The notes under the pieces are model-generated. The model made no database searches and was not told where the DNA came from. It saw only the letters and a list, made by a program, of their open reading frames with translations. A stretch of DNA of 64,000 nucleotides from Oceanospirillum beijerinckii DSM 7166 (GTDB lineage: Bacteria > Pseudomonadota > Gammaproteobacteria > Pseudomonadales > Halomonadaceae). This document shows, one piece after another, positions 26,915-33,939 of the stretch (position 1 is the stretch's first letter; the number at the start of each line of letters is the position of its first letter). The position numbers and the translations under genes were made by a program. Location of the stretch: NCBI RefSeq assembly GCF_000422425.1, contig NZ_AULT01000023.1, forward strand, positions 40,117 to 104,116, given 5' to 3'.

Positions 26915-27304
26915 ATCTTATTTTCTCTCTCTGGCGTAGAAGGGTCTTTCTCTATAGTAGTAGAGTTTTTCTCCATATTAGTCGAATGAAGGATTGAGTC
27001 TACTGATAGTCGTCAATTCGCGTGATTAAAGCGAGAGATGCGGCGATGAGTCGAAGTAAAATAATTAGGTGCCAAATTATTGGGTTGGCTCACCTTATTC
27101 ACCATACTAACCCAAAGATTCACGATGCTAATCCAATGATTCACCGTACTAATCCAATAATTCACCGTACTAATCCAGTGGTTAACCATGCTAACCCAAT
27201 TAGTCGTAATTACTGATGCTGTCATAATCATTTAATTTGAAGTCAAAGCTTTTTTTAGCATAATAGGTGACGTCATTCTTTCATGATTGCAAAGGTCGAC
27301 TCTC
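26915..27304. other. Intergenic region with tandem repeat
   Basis: AT-rich spacer between divergent bactofilin and RHH genes. Its main content is the 21-bp tandem repeat at 27093-27197. Short frames across the repeat exist on both strands but have no credible ribosome sites. The operon promoter is probably in 27200-27290. Confidence 0.55.
27093..27197. repeat. Five-copy 21-bp tandem repeat
   Basis: Five consecutive 21-bp units end at 27113, 27134, 27155, 27176 and 27197. The consensus is AATGATTCACCGTACTAATCC and neighbouring units differ by 1-6 bases. A sixth partial unit follows. Because 21 is a multiple of three, both strands read as seven-residue peptide repeats. Confidence 0.9.
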
Positions 27305-27493
27305 ATGAGTAAAGAAAATACAGATAATACAGAGTCAGAAAGGAAGAAAAACACTTCTCTACGCTTAAACAGCAAGACTCTGAAGGCCCTTAAGATCAAG
27401 GCAATTGAGGAAGAGACCAGTGTTCAGAAAATTGTTGAACAACTGATCGAAGATTATCTTGACGGCCATATCAAACTTAAAAAACGGAAGTAG
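27305..27493 (+). CDS. Small ribbon-helix-helix (Arc/ParG-like) protein
   Basis: A 62-residue basic protein. After a polar N-terminal tail of ~18 residues it shows a ribbon-helix-helix fold: strand TSLRLNS, helix KTLKALKIKAIEEE, turn, helix VQKIVEQLIEDYL, ending in KLKKRK. AAAGG precedes the ATG at 27305. It is the first gene of a four-gene operon with the CHAD, ParA and Nudix genes, 5 nt before the CHAD gene. Small RHH proteins with disordered N-terminal tails are typical ParA partners (ParG, Omega) and also autorepressors, so it may bind the nearby 21-bp repeats. That is inference. Confidence 0.82.
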   Translation: MSKENTDNTESERKKNTSLRLNSKTLKALKIKAIEEETSVQKIVEQLIEDYLDGHIKLKKRK

Positions 27494-27498
27494 GTGCC

Positions 27499-29001
27499 AT
27501 GATTAAACAATCCAGCTGGCTGATTCAGGACGCCGATAAAAGCGACCAGATTCTAGAACAACTTACACGGCAGTTTCTGCTGGAACCTACTGGGCAAGAA
27601 CATAATACGCTCACTTTCTACGATGATTTTGAATGGCGTTTGTGGCGCAACAACGCGCTGTTTGCCAGTGACCCGCAGAATCAAGTCATCCTTATTCAAG
27701 GTGACGACAGTGCTGTTTACCCCGATGAAGTTAATCCGGCATTTGCCAATGACTTTAATAATCCTAAGTTAAAAAGTGCTCTGTATGAGTTGCTCGATAT
27801 TCGTCGTTTGTTACCCATTGCGGAAGTCGAAACCAATATTCGCCACTTTGCGCTGCGTAATTTTGAAGATGAGAAAAAAGTCTGCAAACTGGTGATTACC
27901 CGTTCCGGTTATGCTGATACCTGGCAACTAACCGGTATGCGCGGCTACGACAAAGACTATCGCCAGGCTCTCAGCTGTATTCTGGAAGCGGAGCCGGAAA
28001 CCCCACAGCATCACCTGTATCGCTTAAGCTTGCAATCCTTGGGGATTAAGCCCAGCAAATATCGCTCTAAGCCAAAGGTTAAGGTTGCACCTGAGCTGCC
28101 TGTCGCAGAGGCCGTGGCCAAGATGGCGCAAAAAATGTGGAAAAATGTGCGCATCAATGAAGAGGGTATTATTCAGGATTTGGATAGCGAGTTTCTGCAT
28201 CAATATCGCGTAGCTTTACGCCGGATGCGTGCACTGTTTACTCAGATGAAAAACTTTGTTGGTACTGATGAAAGCCAGTGGTTTAAGGAGGCTTTAGGGG
28301 ATCTGGCCCGCAACACTAATCGTTTGAGAGATCTGGACGTTTATCTGGAAGATCGGGATTACTATCTGGATCTGCTGCCAGAGAATTTCCATGGTGGTCT
28401 GAACGAGCTATTTGATCACTTTGCCAAGGAGCGCCGCACTGAACAGCGTCGGGTTGCAAACACGTTACGTAGTCAGGTTTATCAAAATAAGGTTCAGGCA
28501 CTGGAAGAAACCCTATCTGCTTGCCCAGGCAACCCGACCGAAAAAGGTCAGCTGGGTATTCAGGCCGTTGCAGCCAAACGCATTCTGAAGCGTTATAAGC
28601 AGATCGCTCAAGATGCTGCGAAGGTTCATGATCAGACACCGGATGAAGAAGTGCATGAAATTCGTTTGGACTGTAAAAAGCTGCGCTACCTACTGGAGTT
28701 TTTTGGCCCGCTGTTTGACAAGGAGCAGACCAAAACCGTGGTACGCGCGCTAAAACGTCTACAGGATAATCTGGGCCGTTTTAACGATTACTCGGTGCAA
28801 AGGGAAAGTCTGGAGCTGTATCTGGAAAGCCACAAAGTATCCGAAGAGATTCAGGCTGCCGTTCACGCTCTGGCCGGTGTGCTCTTTATTAAACAGCAAA
28901 AAGAACGGGATCAGGTATGCGATCAGTTAGCAGCATTCCTGGCAGACGATGTACAACAACTGGTTAAGCAACTGACAACAACTACAGGATGTGCCCAATG
29001 A
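27499..29001 (+). CDS. CHAD domain protein
   Basis: A 500-residue protein. Residues ~1-165 form a beta-rich region like a CYTH/triphosphate-tunnel domain (TFYDDFEWRLWRNN, KVCKLVITRSGYA), though the classical ExExK start is not obvious. Residues ~205-490 are a CHAD domain with basic helices and conserved histidines: HQYRVALRRMRALFTQMKNF, NRLRDLDVYLEDRDYYL, HEIRLDCKKLRYLLEFFGPLF, LQDNLGRFNDY. CHAD domains bind polyphosphate and target proteins to polyphosphate granules in bacteria such as Ralstonia. Its stop codon overlaps the start of the ParA gene (ATGA), indicating translational coupling. No catalytic function is claimed. Confidence 0.88.
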   Translation: MIKQSSWLIQDADKSDQILEQLTRQFLLEPTGQEHNTLTFYDDFEWRLWRNNALFASDPQNQVILIQGDDSAVYPDEVNPAFANDFNNPKLKSALYELLDIRRLLPIAEVETNIRHFALRNFEDEKKVCKLVITRSGYADTWQLTGMRGYDKDYRQALSCILEAEPETPQHHLYRLSLQSLGIKPSKYRSKPKVKVAPELPVAEAVAKMAQKMWKNVRINEEGIIQDLDSEFLHQYRVALRRMRALFTQMKNFVGTDESQWFKEALGDLARNTNRLRDLDVYLEDRDYYLDLLPENFHGGLNELFDHFAKERRTEQRRVANTLRSQVYQNKVQALEETLSACPGNPTEKGQLGIQAVAAKRILKRYKQIAQDAAKVHDQTPDEEVHEIRLDCKKLRYLLEFFGPLFDKEQTKTVVRALKRLQDNLGRFNDYSVQRESLELYLESHKVSEEIQAAVHALAGVLFIKQQKERDQVCDQLAAFLADDVQQLVKQLTTTTGCAQ

Positions 29002-29747
29002 AGATTATTGCCTGCTATAGCATCAAAGGCGGTGTTGGTAAGACCGCAACCTCAGTAAACCTGGCGTACTGGGCAGCACAATCCGGGTTGCGTACTCTGT
29101 TGATTGACCTGGACTCCCAGGGTGCATCGTCGTTCTATTTCCGTGTCCGCTCCAGTAAAAAGAACTGGGGCAAACGCTTCTTTAATACCTATGAAGAGCT
29201 GTTAAAACAGATTAAGGCATCGGATTACGACAACCTGGATATTATTCCTGCTCATGAATCTTTCCGTCATTTTGATCCGTTGTTAAGCGATCTGAAAAAG
29301 CGTCAGCGTCGCCTGAAACAGGTACTGAAAGGCCTGAAAGATGAATATGATCTGATTATTCTGGATTGTCCGCCGACGCTGAGCTACCTGAGTGAAGCCG
29401 TGTTTAAAGCTTCCAGCATGATCGTGGTACCGGTTATTCCAACCACGCTGTCGGAGCGTACCTATGAGCAGCTGCTGGATTTCTTCCGTGACAAAGATCT
29501 GCCGGTCGAGTCGGTATATCCGTTTTTCTCTATGGTGCAGCGTTCCAAGCATCTGCATAAAAACACCATAGAACGCATGACTACCCGCTATAAAAATATG
29601 CTGGAGAGCCAGATTCCTTTCTCCAGTGATATTGAAAAAATGGGTGAACACAGATCACCTGTCGCTTGCTTTGCACCACGCACTCCGGGCGGCAAAGCTT
29701 ACGAAGGGCTGTGGGACGAGATTGGTCAGGTGATCGACAACGGCTAA
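28998..29747 (+). CDS. ParA/MinD family ATPase
   Basis: A 249-residue deviant-Walker ATPase: K10 and K15 in KGGVGKT, D39 in the LIDLDSQG Walker A' motif and D123 in LIILDCPP. The signature lysine K10 implies the nucleotide-sandwich dimer that binds non-specific DNA and moves cargo. No ParB follows, and this is not the chromosomal soj/spo0J pair. ATG at 28998 with AGGA upstream overlaps the CHAD stop. The operon context (RHH protein, CHAD protein, Nudix) resembles orphan ParA systems that position non-DNA cargo such as carboxysomes or chemotaxis arrays. The plausible cargo here is a polyphosphate granule, by inference from CHAD. Confidence 0.92.
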   Translation: MKIIACYSIKGGVGKTATSVNLAYWAAQSGLRTLLIDLDSQGASSFYFRVRSSKKNWGKRFFNTYEELLKQIKASDYDNLDIIPAHESFRHFDPLLSDLKKRQRRLKQVLKGLKDEYDLIILDCPPTLSYLSEAVFKASSMIVVPVIPTTLSERTYEQLLDFFRDKDLPVESVYPFFSMVQRSKHLHKNTIERMTTRYKNMLESQIPFSSDIEKMGEHRSPVACFAPRTPGGKAYEGLWDEIGQVIDNG

Positions 29748-29758
29748 GGGTTGAGTCA

Positions 29759-30160
29759 ATGGTAAAAGAACGCATTGCAGCCTTACCCCTGAAGAAAAGG
29801 AAAAACCAGGCACCGCAAGTGTGCCTGGTCACCTCCAGACGTCACGGTCACTGGATGATTCCAATGGGGAAAAAGGAGAAAAAACTCTCCAATGCCGACG
29901 TCGCACGTCTGGAAGCTTATGAAGAAGCCGGAGTGTTAGGTCGGCTCAATAAGAAGAACACCCTAAAGGTGAATACCTGCTCTGGTCACAAAAAAAAGAA
30001 GCGTTGCGTCTTTATCTATCCTATGGAGGTGCGCAGTAAGCTAAAGCGTTGGCCGGAGAAAAAACAGCGCCAGCGCTGCTGGGTCTCGATTAAAAAACTC
30101 AGCAAACTGTTATCTGATAAAAATCTGGCTAAGGCCATTACCAAACAATACGGGAAGTGA
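29759..30160 (+). CDS. Nudix-like hydrolase with degenerate Nudix box (DIPP type)
   Basis: A 133-residue, very basic protein resembling diphosphoinositol/polyphosphate phosphohydrolases: SRRHGHWMIPMGKKEKK then ARLEAYEEAGVLG. In the Nudix consensus G-x5-E-x7-R-E-U-x-E-E-x-G-U the first glutamate and the arginine are replaced by leucine, while the metal-binding E-x-x-EE is kept. Activity is therefore doubtful but possible. DIPP-family Nudix enzymes (yeast Ddp1, human NUDT3) also cut polyphosphate, which fits the CHAD gene upstream. It starts 11 nt after the ParA stop; GGGTTGAG precedes the ATG. Last gene of the operon, ending in a hairpin over its stop codon. Confidence 0.78.
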   Translation: MVKERIAALPLKKRKNQAPQVCLVTSRRHGHWMIPMGKKEKKLSNADVARLEAYEEAGVLGRLNKKNTLKVNTCSGHKKKKRCVFIYPMEVRSKLKRWPEKKQRQRCWVSIKKLSKLLSDKNLAKAITKQYGK

Positions 30161-30170
30161 TGCTTCCCGT
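30150..30170 (+). terminator. Stem-loop overlapping the Nudix stop codon
   Basis: ACGGGAAG (30150-30157) / CTTCCCGT (30163-30170) forms an 8-bp stem whose loop contains the TGA stop. No long T-run follows. Probable operon end. Confidence 0.5.
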
Positions 30171-30519
30171 GTGCTATCACTTATTTCCTATTTATTTGGT
30201 CCTGTTCATCCTCTTGCATGCTATTTTGGCTTAGCGTTACTTATACCCGCCAGTTTCTCCACTGGTTGAGCAATGGGATCAAGGCTGAAACCAAAACGCC
30301 CACATACCCAAACCTTAACTCCTGATTTTTTCCTGCTGTAACTCACTTTTTGTCATATTTAAGACCCTAACTCCCTATTCAGGATTTATTTTACAGCGGT
30401 ATGGGGCTCTAAAGGTGTATTAAAGTTAATTTTTCTAATTTTTATTTTCAGGAACTGTATATTTGCTCATAAAGAAGCTAAGATTGCGACAAATACCGTC
30501 ACATCAGCCTGAAATACCG
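30161..30519. other. Intergenic region upstream of the recombinase
   Basis: This AT-rich spacer holds no recognisable gene, tRNA or attachment-site repeat. A TTG-initiated extension of the recombinase frame from 30463 is considered less likely than the ATG at 30520. Confidence 0.5.
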
Positions 30520-31488
30520 ATGACTACCCTACACACCAGTACTCAGCAATATCTGACCTATTGCCGCTACCATAAAAATCTGTCAGATCTTTCCTTGAAA
30601 GCCTATGAGATTGACCTGAAGCGTTTTGTCGCTTATGCCGGAGCCAGAAAAAGCATCCGTCGTATCGATAAACATGTGATTACAGGTTATGTGCAGCACC
30701 TATTTGAAGAGGGCTTGAAAAGCAGTTCGGTTAAACGTCGTATTGCTTGTCTGAAGGCCATGTTTCGCTGGCTGGAGTTTGATGAGCAGATCGAAATAAA
30801 CCCCTTCCACAAAGTCGATCTGCGTATCAAGCTGCCTCACCAGCTACCACGCAACCTGAGTACTGATCAGTTGCAGATTCTGATGACCCGCGCACGACAG
30901 GATATCGGCCTGCGTACCTATCACGAAAGGCAACTGTTGAAGCTGGATAGTGTTGTATCGAAAGGCAACTTTAATCAGTTCACAACACTTTGTGCTATGG
31001 AGATTCTTTACTGTACCGGTATTCGAGTAGGGGAGCTTGTAGGGATTACATTGCAAGATCTGGATCTTGTTAATGGCCAGATCAAAATTAGAGGCAAAGG
31101 CCATAGAGAGCGCAAGGTTTTCTTGCCCGATCAGGACTTGATTCGTCTGCTGGGCACCTATCAATACCTGCGCAGCCGATTGTTTTTCCCAGACCATTCA
31201 GAATTCCTGCTTAATAGCCGGGGTAAACCGGCCTCCACGCAATTTATCCGCAAGCTGCTCAAAGAACTGAGTGAACGCTGTGGCATGGGGGAGCACGCCA
31301 CACCCCATATGTGTCGCCATTCCACCGCGACAGAACTGCTAAATGCTGGGGTTGATATACGCTTTGTACAGAAGCTGATGGGCCACCAGAGCATCACCAC
31401 CACACAACGCTATACCCATGTCAGCGACGAGGAACTGAAGTACCAGATTTCAGCGGCCGGGCTAAGGGGAGGGCTGAAGAAAAGTTAG
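30520..31488 (+). CDS. Tyrosine recombinase/integrase (XerC/D-like)
   Basis: A 322-residue tyrosine recombinase. The N-terminal SAM-like core-binding domain (~5-95) is followed by the catalytic domain with the full active set: R169 in TGIRVGEL, K193 in RGKGHRER, H263 and R266 in PHMCRHSTA, H289 in LMGHQS and nucleophile Y298 in TTQRYTHVS. It is the size of XerC/D but is not a clear XerC or XerD, and the ATG has no good Shine-Dalgarno. No tRNA, att repeat, excisionase or integron cassette array is seen beside it. It may be a domesticated recombinase or the marker of an old island that carries the CHAD-ParA operon. Confidence 0.88.
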   Translation: MTTLHTSTQQYLTYCRYHKNLSDLSLKAYEIDLKRFVAYAGARKSIRRIDKHVITGYVQHLFEEGLKSSSVKRRIACLKAMFRWLEFDEQIEINPFHKVDLRIKLPHQLPRNLSTDQLQILMTRARQDIGLRTYHERQLLKLDSVVSKGNFNQFTTLCAMEILYCTGIRVGELVGITLQDLDLVNGQIKIRGKGHRERKVFLPDQDLIRLLGTYQYLRSRLFFPDHSEFLLNSRGKPASTQFIRKLLKELSERCGMGEHATPHMCRHSTATELLNAGVDIRFVQKLMGHQSITTTQRYTHVSDEELKYQISAAGLRGGLKKS

Positions 31489-31578
31489 TGCGATTCATGC
31501 CAACCGTTGATTCTAAGACAATAAAGACACAGCCGGGGTACAATGGCCCCTTGAGCCTGTTATCTTGATGAGTTGTTG

Positions 31579-32556
31579 ATGAAAAAAACCAATCTGCACC
31601 CACGTAACCCGCACAATGCCCCCTACGATTTCGCCAAACTGACGACTTTGGAACCTGAGTTGGAGGCCTTTACCCAACTCACGCCTCGACAGGATGTGTC
31701 GATGGATTTCAGCAATCCTCAAGCCGTTAAGCTTCTAAACAAGGCGCTGTTAAAACAGTTTTATGGCGTCGAGTTTTGGGATATTCCCGAAGGGTATCTG
31801 TGTCCTGCGATACCGGGACGGGCGGATTATATTCACTACATTGCTGATCTATTGGCCAAAAAAAATGGCGGTAAGGTACCCAAGGGGAAGAAGGTTTCAG
31901 TCTTGGATATCGGTACAGGAGCCAGCTGCGTCTATCCGATTATTGGCAGTCAAAGCTATGGCTGGTCTTTTGTTGGTTCTGATATTAATCTCATTTCTGT
32001 GAATACCTCTGAGCAGATTGTGAAAATGAACCGCAATCTTTCAGCAAAGATTCGTTGTCGCTTGCAGAAAGACAGCGATGCTATCTTTCGCAATATCATT
32101 AAAGCTGATGAGAAATTTGATCTCACCTTGTGTAACCCCCCATTTCACATGTCTGCTAATGAGGCAAACAGGGGGACACAACGGAAAGTTCGGAATCTTT
32201 CCAAGGGCAAAGGCCAGCCCGGTAAATCTGTGTCGCCTTATCCTCCGCAGAAACCCACACTCAATTTCGGTGGTCAAAATGCTGAGCTGTGGTGTGATGG
32301 TGGTGAGATCGCTTTTCTGGGCAAGATGATCGATGAAAGTGCACAGTTTTCAGGGCAGTGTTTGTGGTTTACCAGCCTGGTATCGAAAAAAGACAACCTG
32401 CCTAAGCTGTATCAGCGTTTGAAAAAAGTTAAAGTCTGTCAGGTAAAAACACTGAATATGTCTCAGGGAAATAAGATCAGCCGTATTTTGGCGTGGAGCT
32501 TTCTATCCCCTGACGAGCATGCCGCTTGGGCTGAATTTTACTGGTCTGGTCGTTAA
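31579..32556 (+). CDS. rlmF: 23S rRNA (adenine(1618)-N(6))-methyltransferase
   Basis: A 325-residue SAM-dependent methyltransferase. The family start is HPRNPHNAPYDFAKL, then PAIPGRADYIHYIADLL, the SAM-binding VLDIGTGASCVYPIIG and the catalytic NPPF motif in LCNPPFHMS for N6-adenine methylation, followed by LNFGGQNAELWCDGGE. It modifies A1618 of 23S rRNA. The ATG at 31579 is chosen over two TTG codons directly before it. Monocistronic. Confidence 0.95.
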   Translation: MKKTNLHPRNPHNAPYDFAKLTTLEPELEAFTQLTPRQDVSMDFSNPQAVKLLNKALLKQFYGVEFWDIPEGYLCPAIPGRADYIHYIADLLAKKNGGKVPKGKKVSVLDIGTGASCVYPIIGSQSYGWSFVGSDINLISVNTSEQIVKMNRNLSAKIRCRLQKDSDAIFRNIIKADEKFDLTLCNPPFHMSANEANRGTQRKVRNLSKGKGQPGKSVSPYPPQKPTLNFGGQNAELWCDGGEIAFLGKMIDESAQFSGQCLWFTSLVSKKDNLPKLYQRLKKVKVCQVKTLNMSQGNKISRILAWSFLSPDEHAAWAEFYWSGR

Positions 32557-32773
32557 CGTTGGTGGTTTTCTGCGGCACATAGTGTCGCTTTTATGTTGTC
32601 TTTCTGTAAGATAATACCTGCAGGCTTTTGGTCTTTAATGTAAGCTTTTGTGTGTTAGAGTAATCGGGGTCGAAAAAATGTTAATTAAGTGGGGATTTCG
32701 GTAATTTTTATTTGATCTTAAGCAGTTATGTAGGTCGAATAGGGACGTTGCTGTTGTTTTTGAGGGAGAAAAA

Positions 32774-33892
32774 ATGAGATTGATCAGATATGTCGTGTCC
32801 TTGCTTTGTACATTTTTGGTCGTATTGAGTATCACATCTGTTCATGCCCAACAGGAGTATATTCGAGTCAGCGAATACTTAAAGCAACATCCAGATCAGA
32901 CACGAATAATGCAGGCGTTTTCTGAGCGGGTCAGAGCGCCTGCGATTACTGCGGCTCCTGAAATTCAGGCCGCCAAGCCTGTTCGTATTGCTGTTATCTA
33001 TCCAGCAATCCAAAGTTCTGATTATTGGTTAAGAAGCACCTCTGCATTTGAGGCTCGTTTAAAAGCACTGAAACTGCCTTATCAATTGCGTACTTTTTAC
33101 TCCCGCCCCTCTGTCGATCTGCGCCTACAGGCAGAACACCTTGCTGAAGCTATCAAGTGGCAACCGGATTATCTGGTGTTTACCATGGATGCTCTGCGCC
33201 ATAGAAGTATGATTGAGCGCATTTTGCTACGGGGTAAGCCTAAGCTGATTTTGCAAAATGTCACAACGCCGTTAAAGATTTGGCAGACACGTCGCCCTTT
33301 CCTGTATGTTGGTTTTGACCATGAACTGGGCTCTAATATATTAGCGGATCGAATTGCGGATGATATGCAGGGAAAAGGCCAGTATCTGATGCTCTACTTC
33401 TCAAGGGGCTATGTTAGCCAGATGCGTGGAGACACTTTTGTCCATAAGATGATGGAATATCCCAATATTCAACAAGTGGCCAGTTATTACACGGATGGCA
33501 ACCGTCAAAAAGCCTATCACGCGACATTGAATACCCTGCAAGAGTACCCCGGCCTTAAGCTGATCTATGCCTGTTCGACGGATATTGCTCTTGGTGCTTT
33601 AGACGCATTGCGCGAGAAGGGCTTAGTCGGGAAAATTCAGATTAACGGCTGGGGTGGTGGTAGCGCAGAGCTAGAGGCTATCCAGAAAGGCGAGCTTGAC
33701 TTTACCGTGATGCGTTTAAATGATGACAACGGTGTCGCGATGGCAGAAGCTATTCGCCTGGATATGGAGCAGAACTCTCTCCAAGTACCCCATATTTACT
33801 CTGGTGATATTCGTCTGATTGAAAAAGGGATGTCGGACAGTCAGTTAAAAGCTTTACAGCAGCAAGCGTTTCGTTATAGCAATCAACAATAA
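32774..33892 (+). CDS. luxP: Autoinducer-2 periplasmic receptor LuxP
   Basis: A 372-residue periplasmic binding protein with a signal peptide cleaved near VHAQ. It aligns almost without gaps to Vibrio harveyi LuxP. The AI-2 contact residues are kept at a constant offset: Q80, S82, Y84 and W85 in IQSSDYWLR, N162 in QNVTTP, R218 in MRGDTF, S268-T269-D270 in ACSTDIALG, W293 in NGWGGGSAEL and R314 in VMRLNDD. It should therefore bind the borated furanosyl form of AI-2. GAGGGAG lies 5 nt before the ATG. The next gene encodes a LuxQ-like sensor carrying EAL output instead of a kinase. No luxS is in the window, so the signal may come from self or others. Confidence 0.93.
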   Translation: MRLIRYVVSLLCTFLVVLSITSVHAQQEYIRVSEYLKQHPDQTRIMQAFSERVRAPAITAAPEIQAAKPVRIAVIYPAIQSSDYWLRSTSAFEARLKALKLPYQLRTFYSRPSVDLRLQAEHLAEAIKWQPDYLVFTMDALRHRSMIERILLRGKPKLILQNVTTPLKIWQTRRPFLYVGFDHELGSNILADRIADDMQGKGQYLMLYFSRGYVSQMRGDTFVHKMMEYPNIQQVASYYTDGNRQKAYHATLNTLQEYPGLKLIYACSTDIALGALDALREKGLVGKIQINGWGGGSAELEAIQKGELDFTVMRLNDDNGVAMAEAIRLDMEQNSLQVPHIYSGDIRLIEKGMSDSQLKALQQQAFRYSNQQ

Positions 33893-33898
33893 TAAAAA

Positions 33899-33920
33899 CT
33901 GTACGTGGATGATCGTACAG
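33899..33920 (+). other. Stem-loop between luxP and the sensor gene
   Basis: CTGTACG (33899-33905) / CGTACAG (33914-33920), 8-nt loop, 19 nt before the next start codon. It could set the receptor:sensor expression ratio, as intercistronic hairpins after binding-protein genes often do. Confidence 0.5.
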
Positions 33921-33939
33921 AGAATATATGTAGGCCCAT

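Noticed and set aside
27093..27197. Tandem repeat as a CRISPR array
   Set aside because: Units are contiguous 21-mers without unique spacers, and no cas gene is present.
27013..27231. 72-residue minus-strand frame with heptapeptide repeats (VNHWIST type)
   Set aside because: The repeat is explained by the 21-bp DNA tandem repeat, is equally open on the other strand, and no ribosome site is present.
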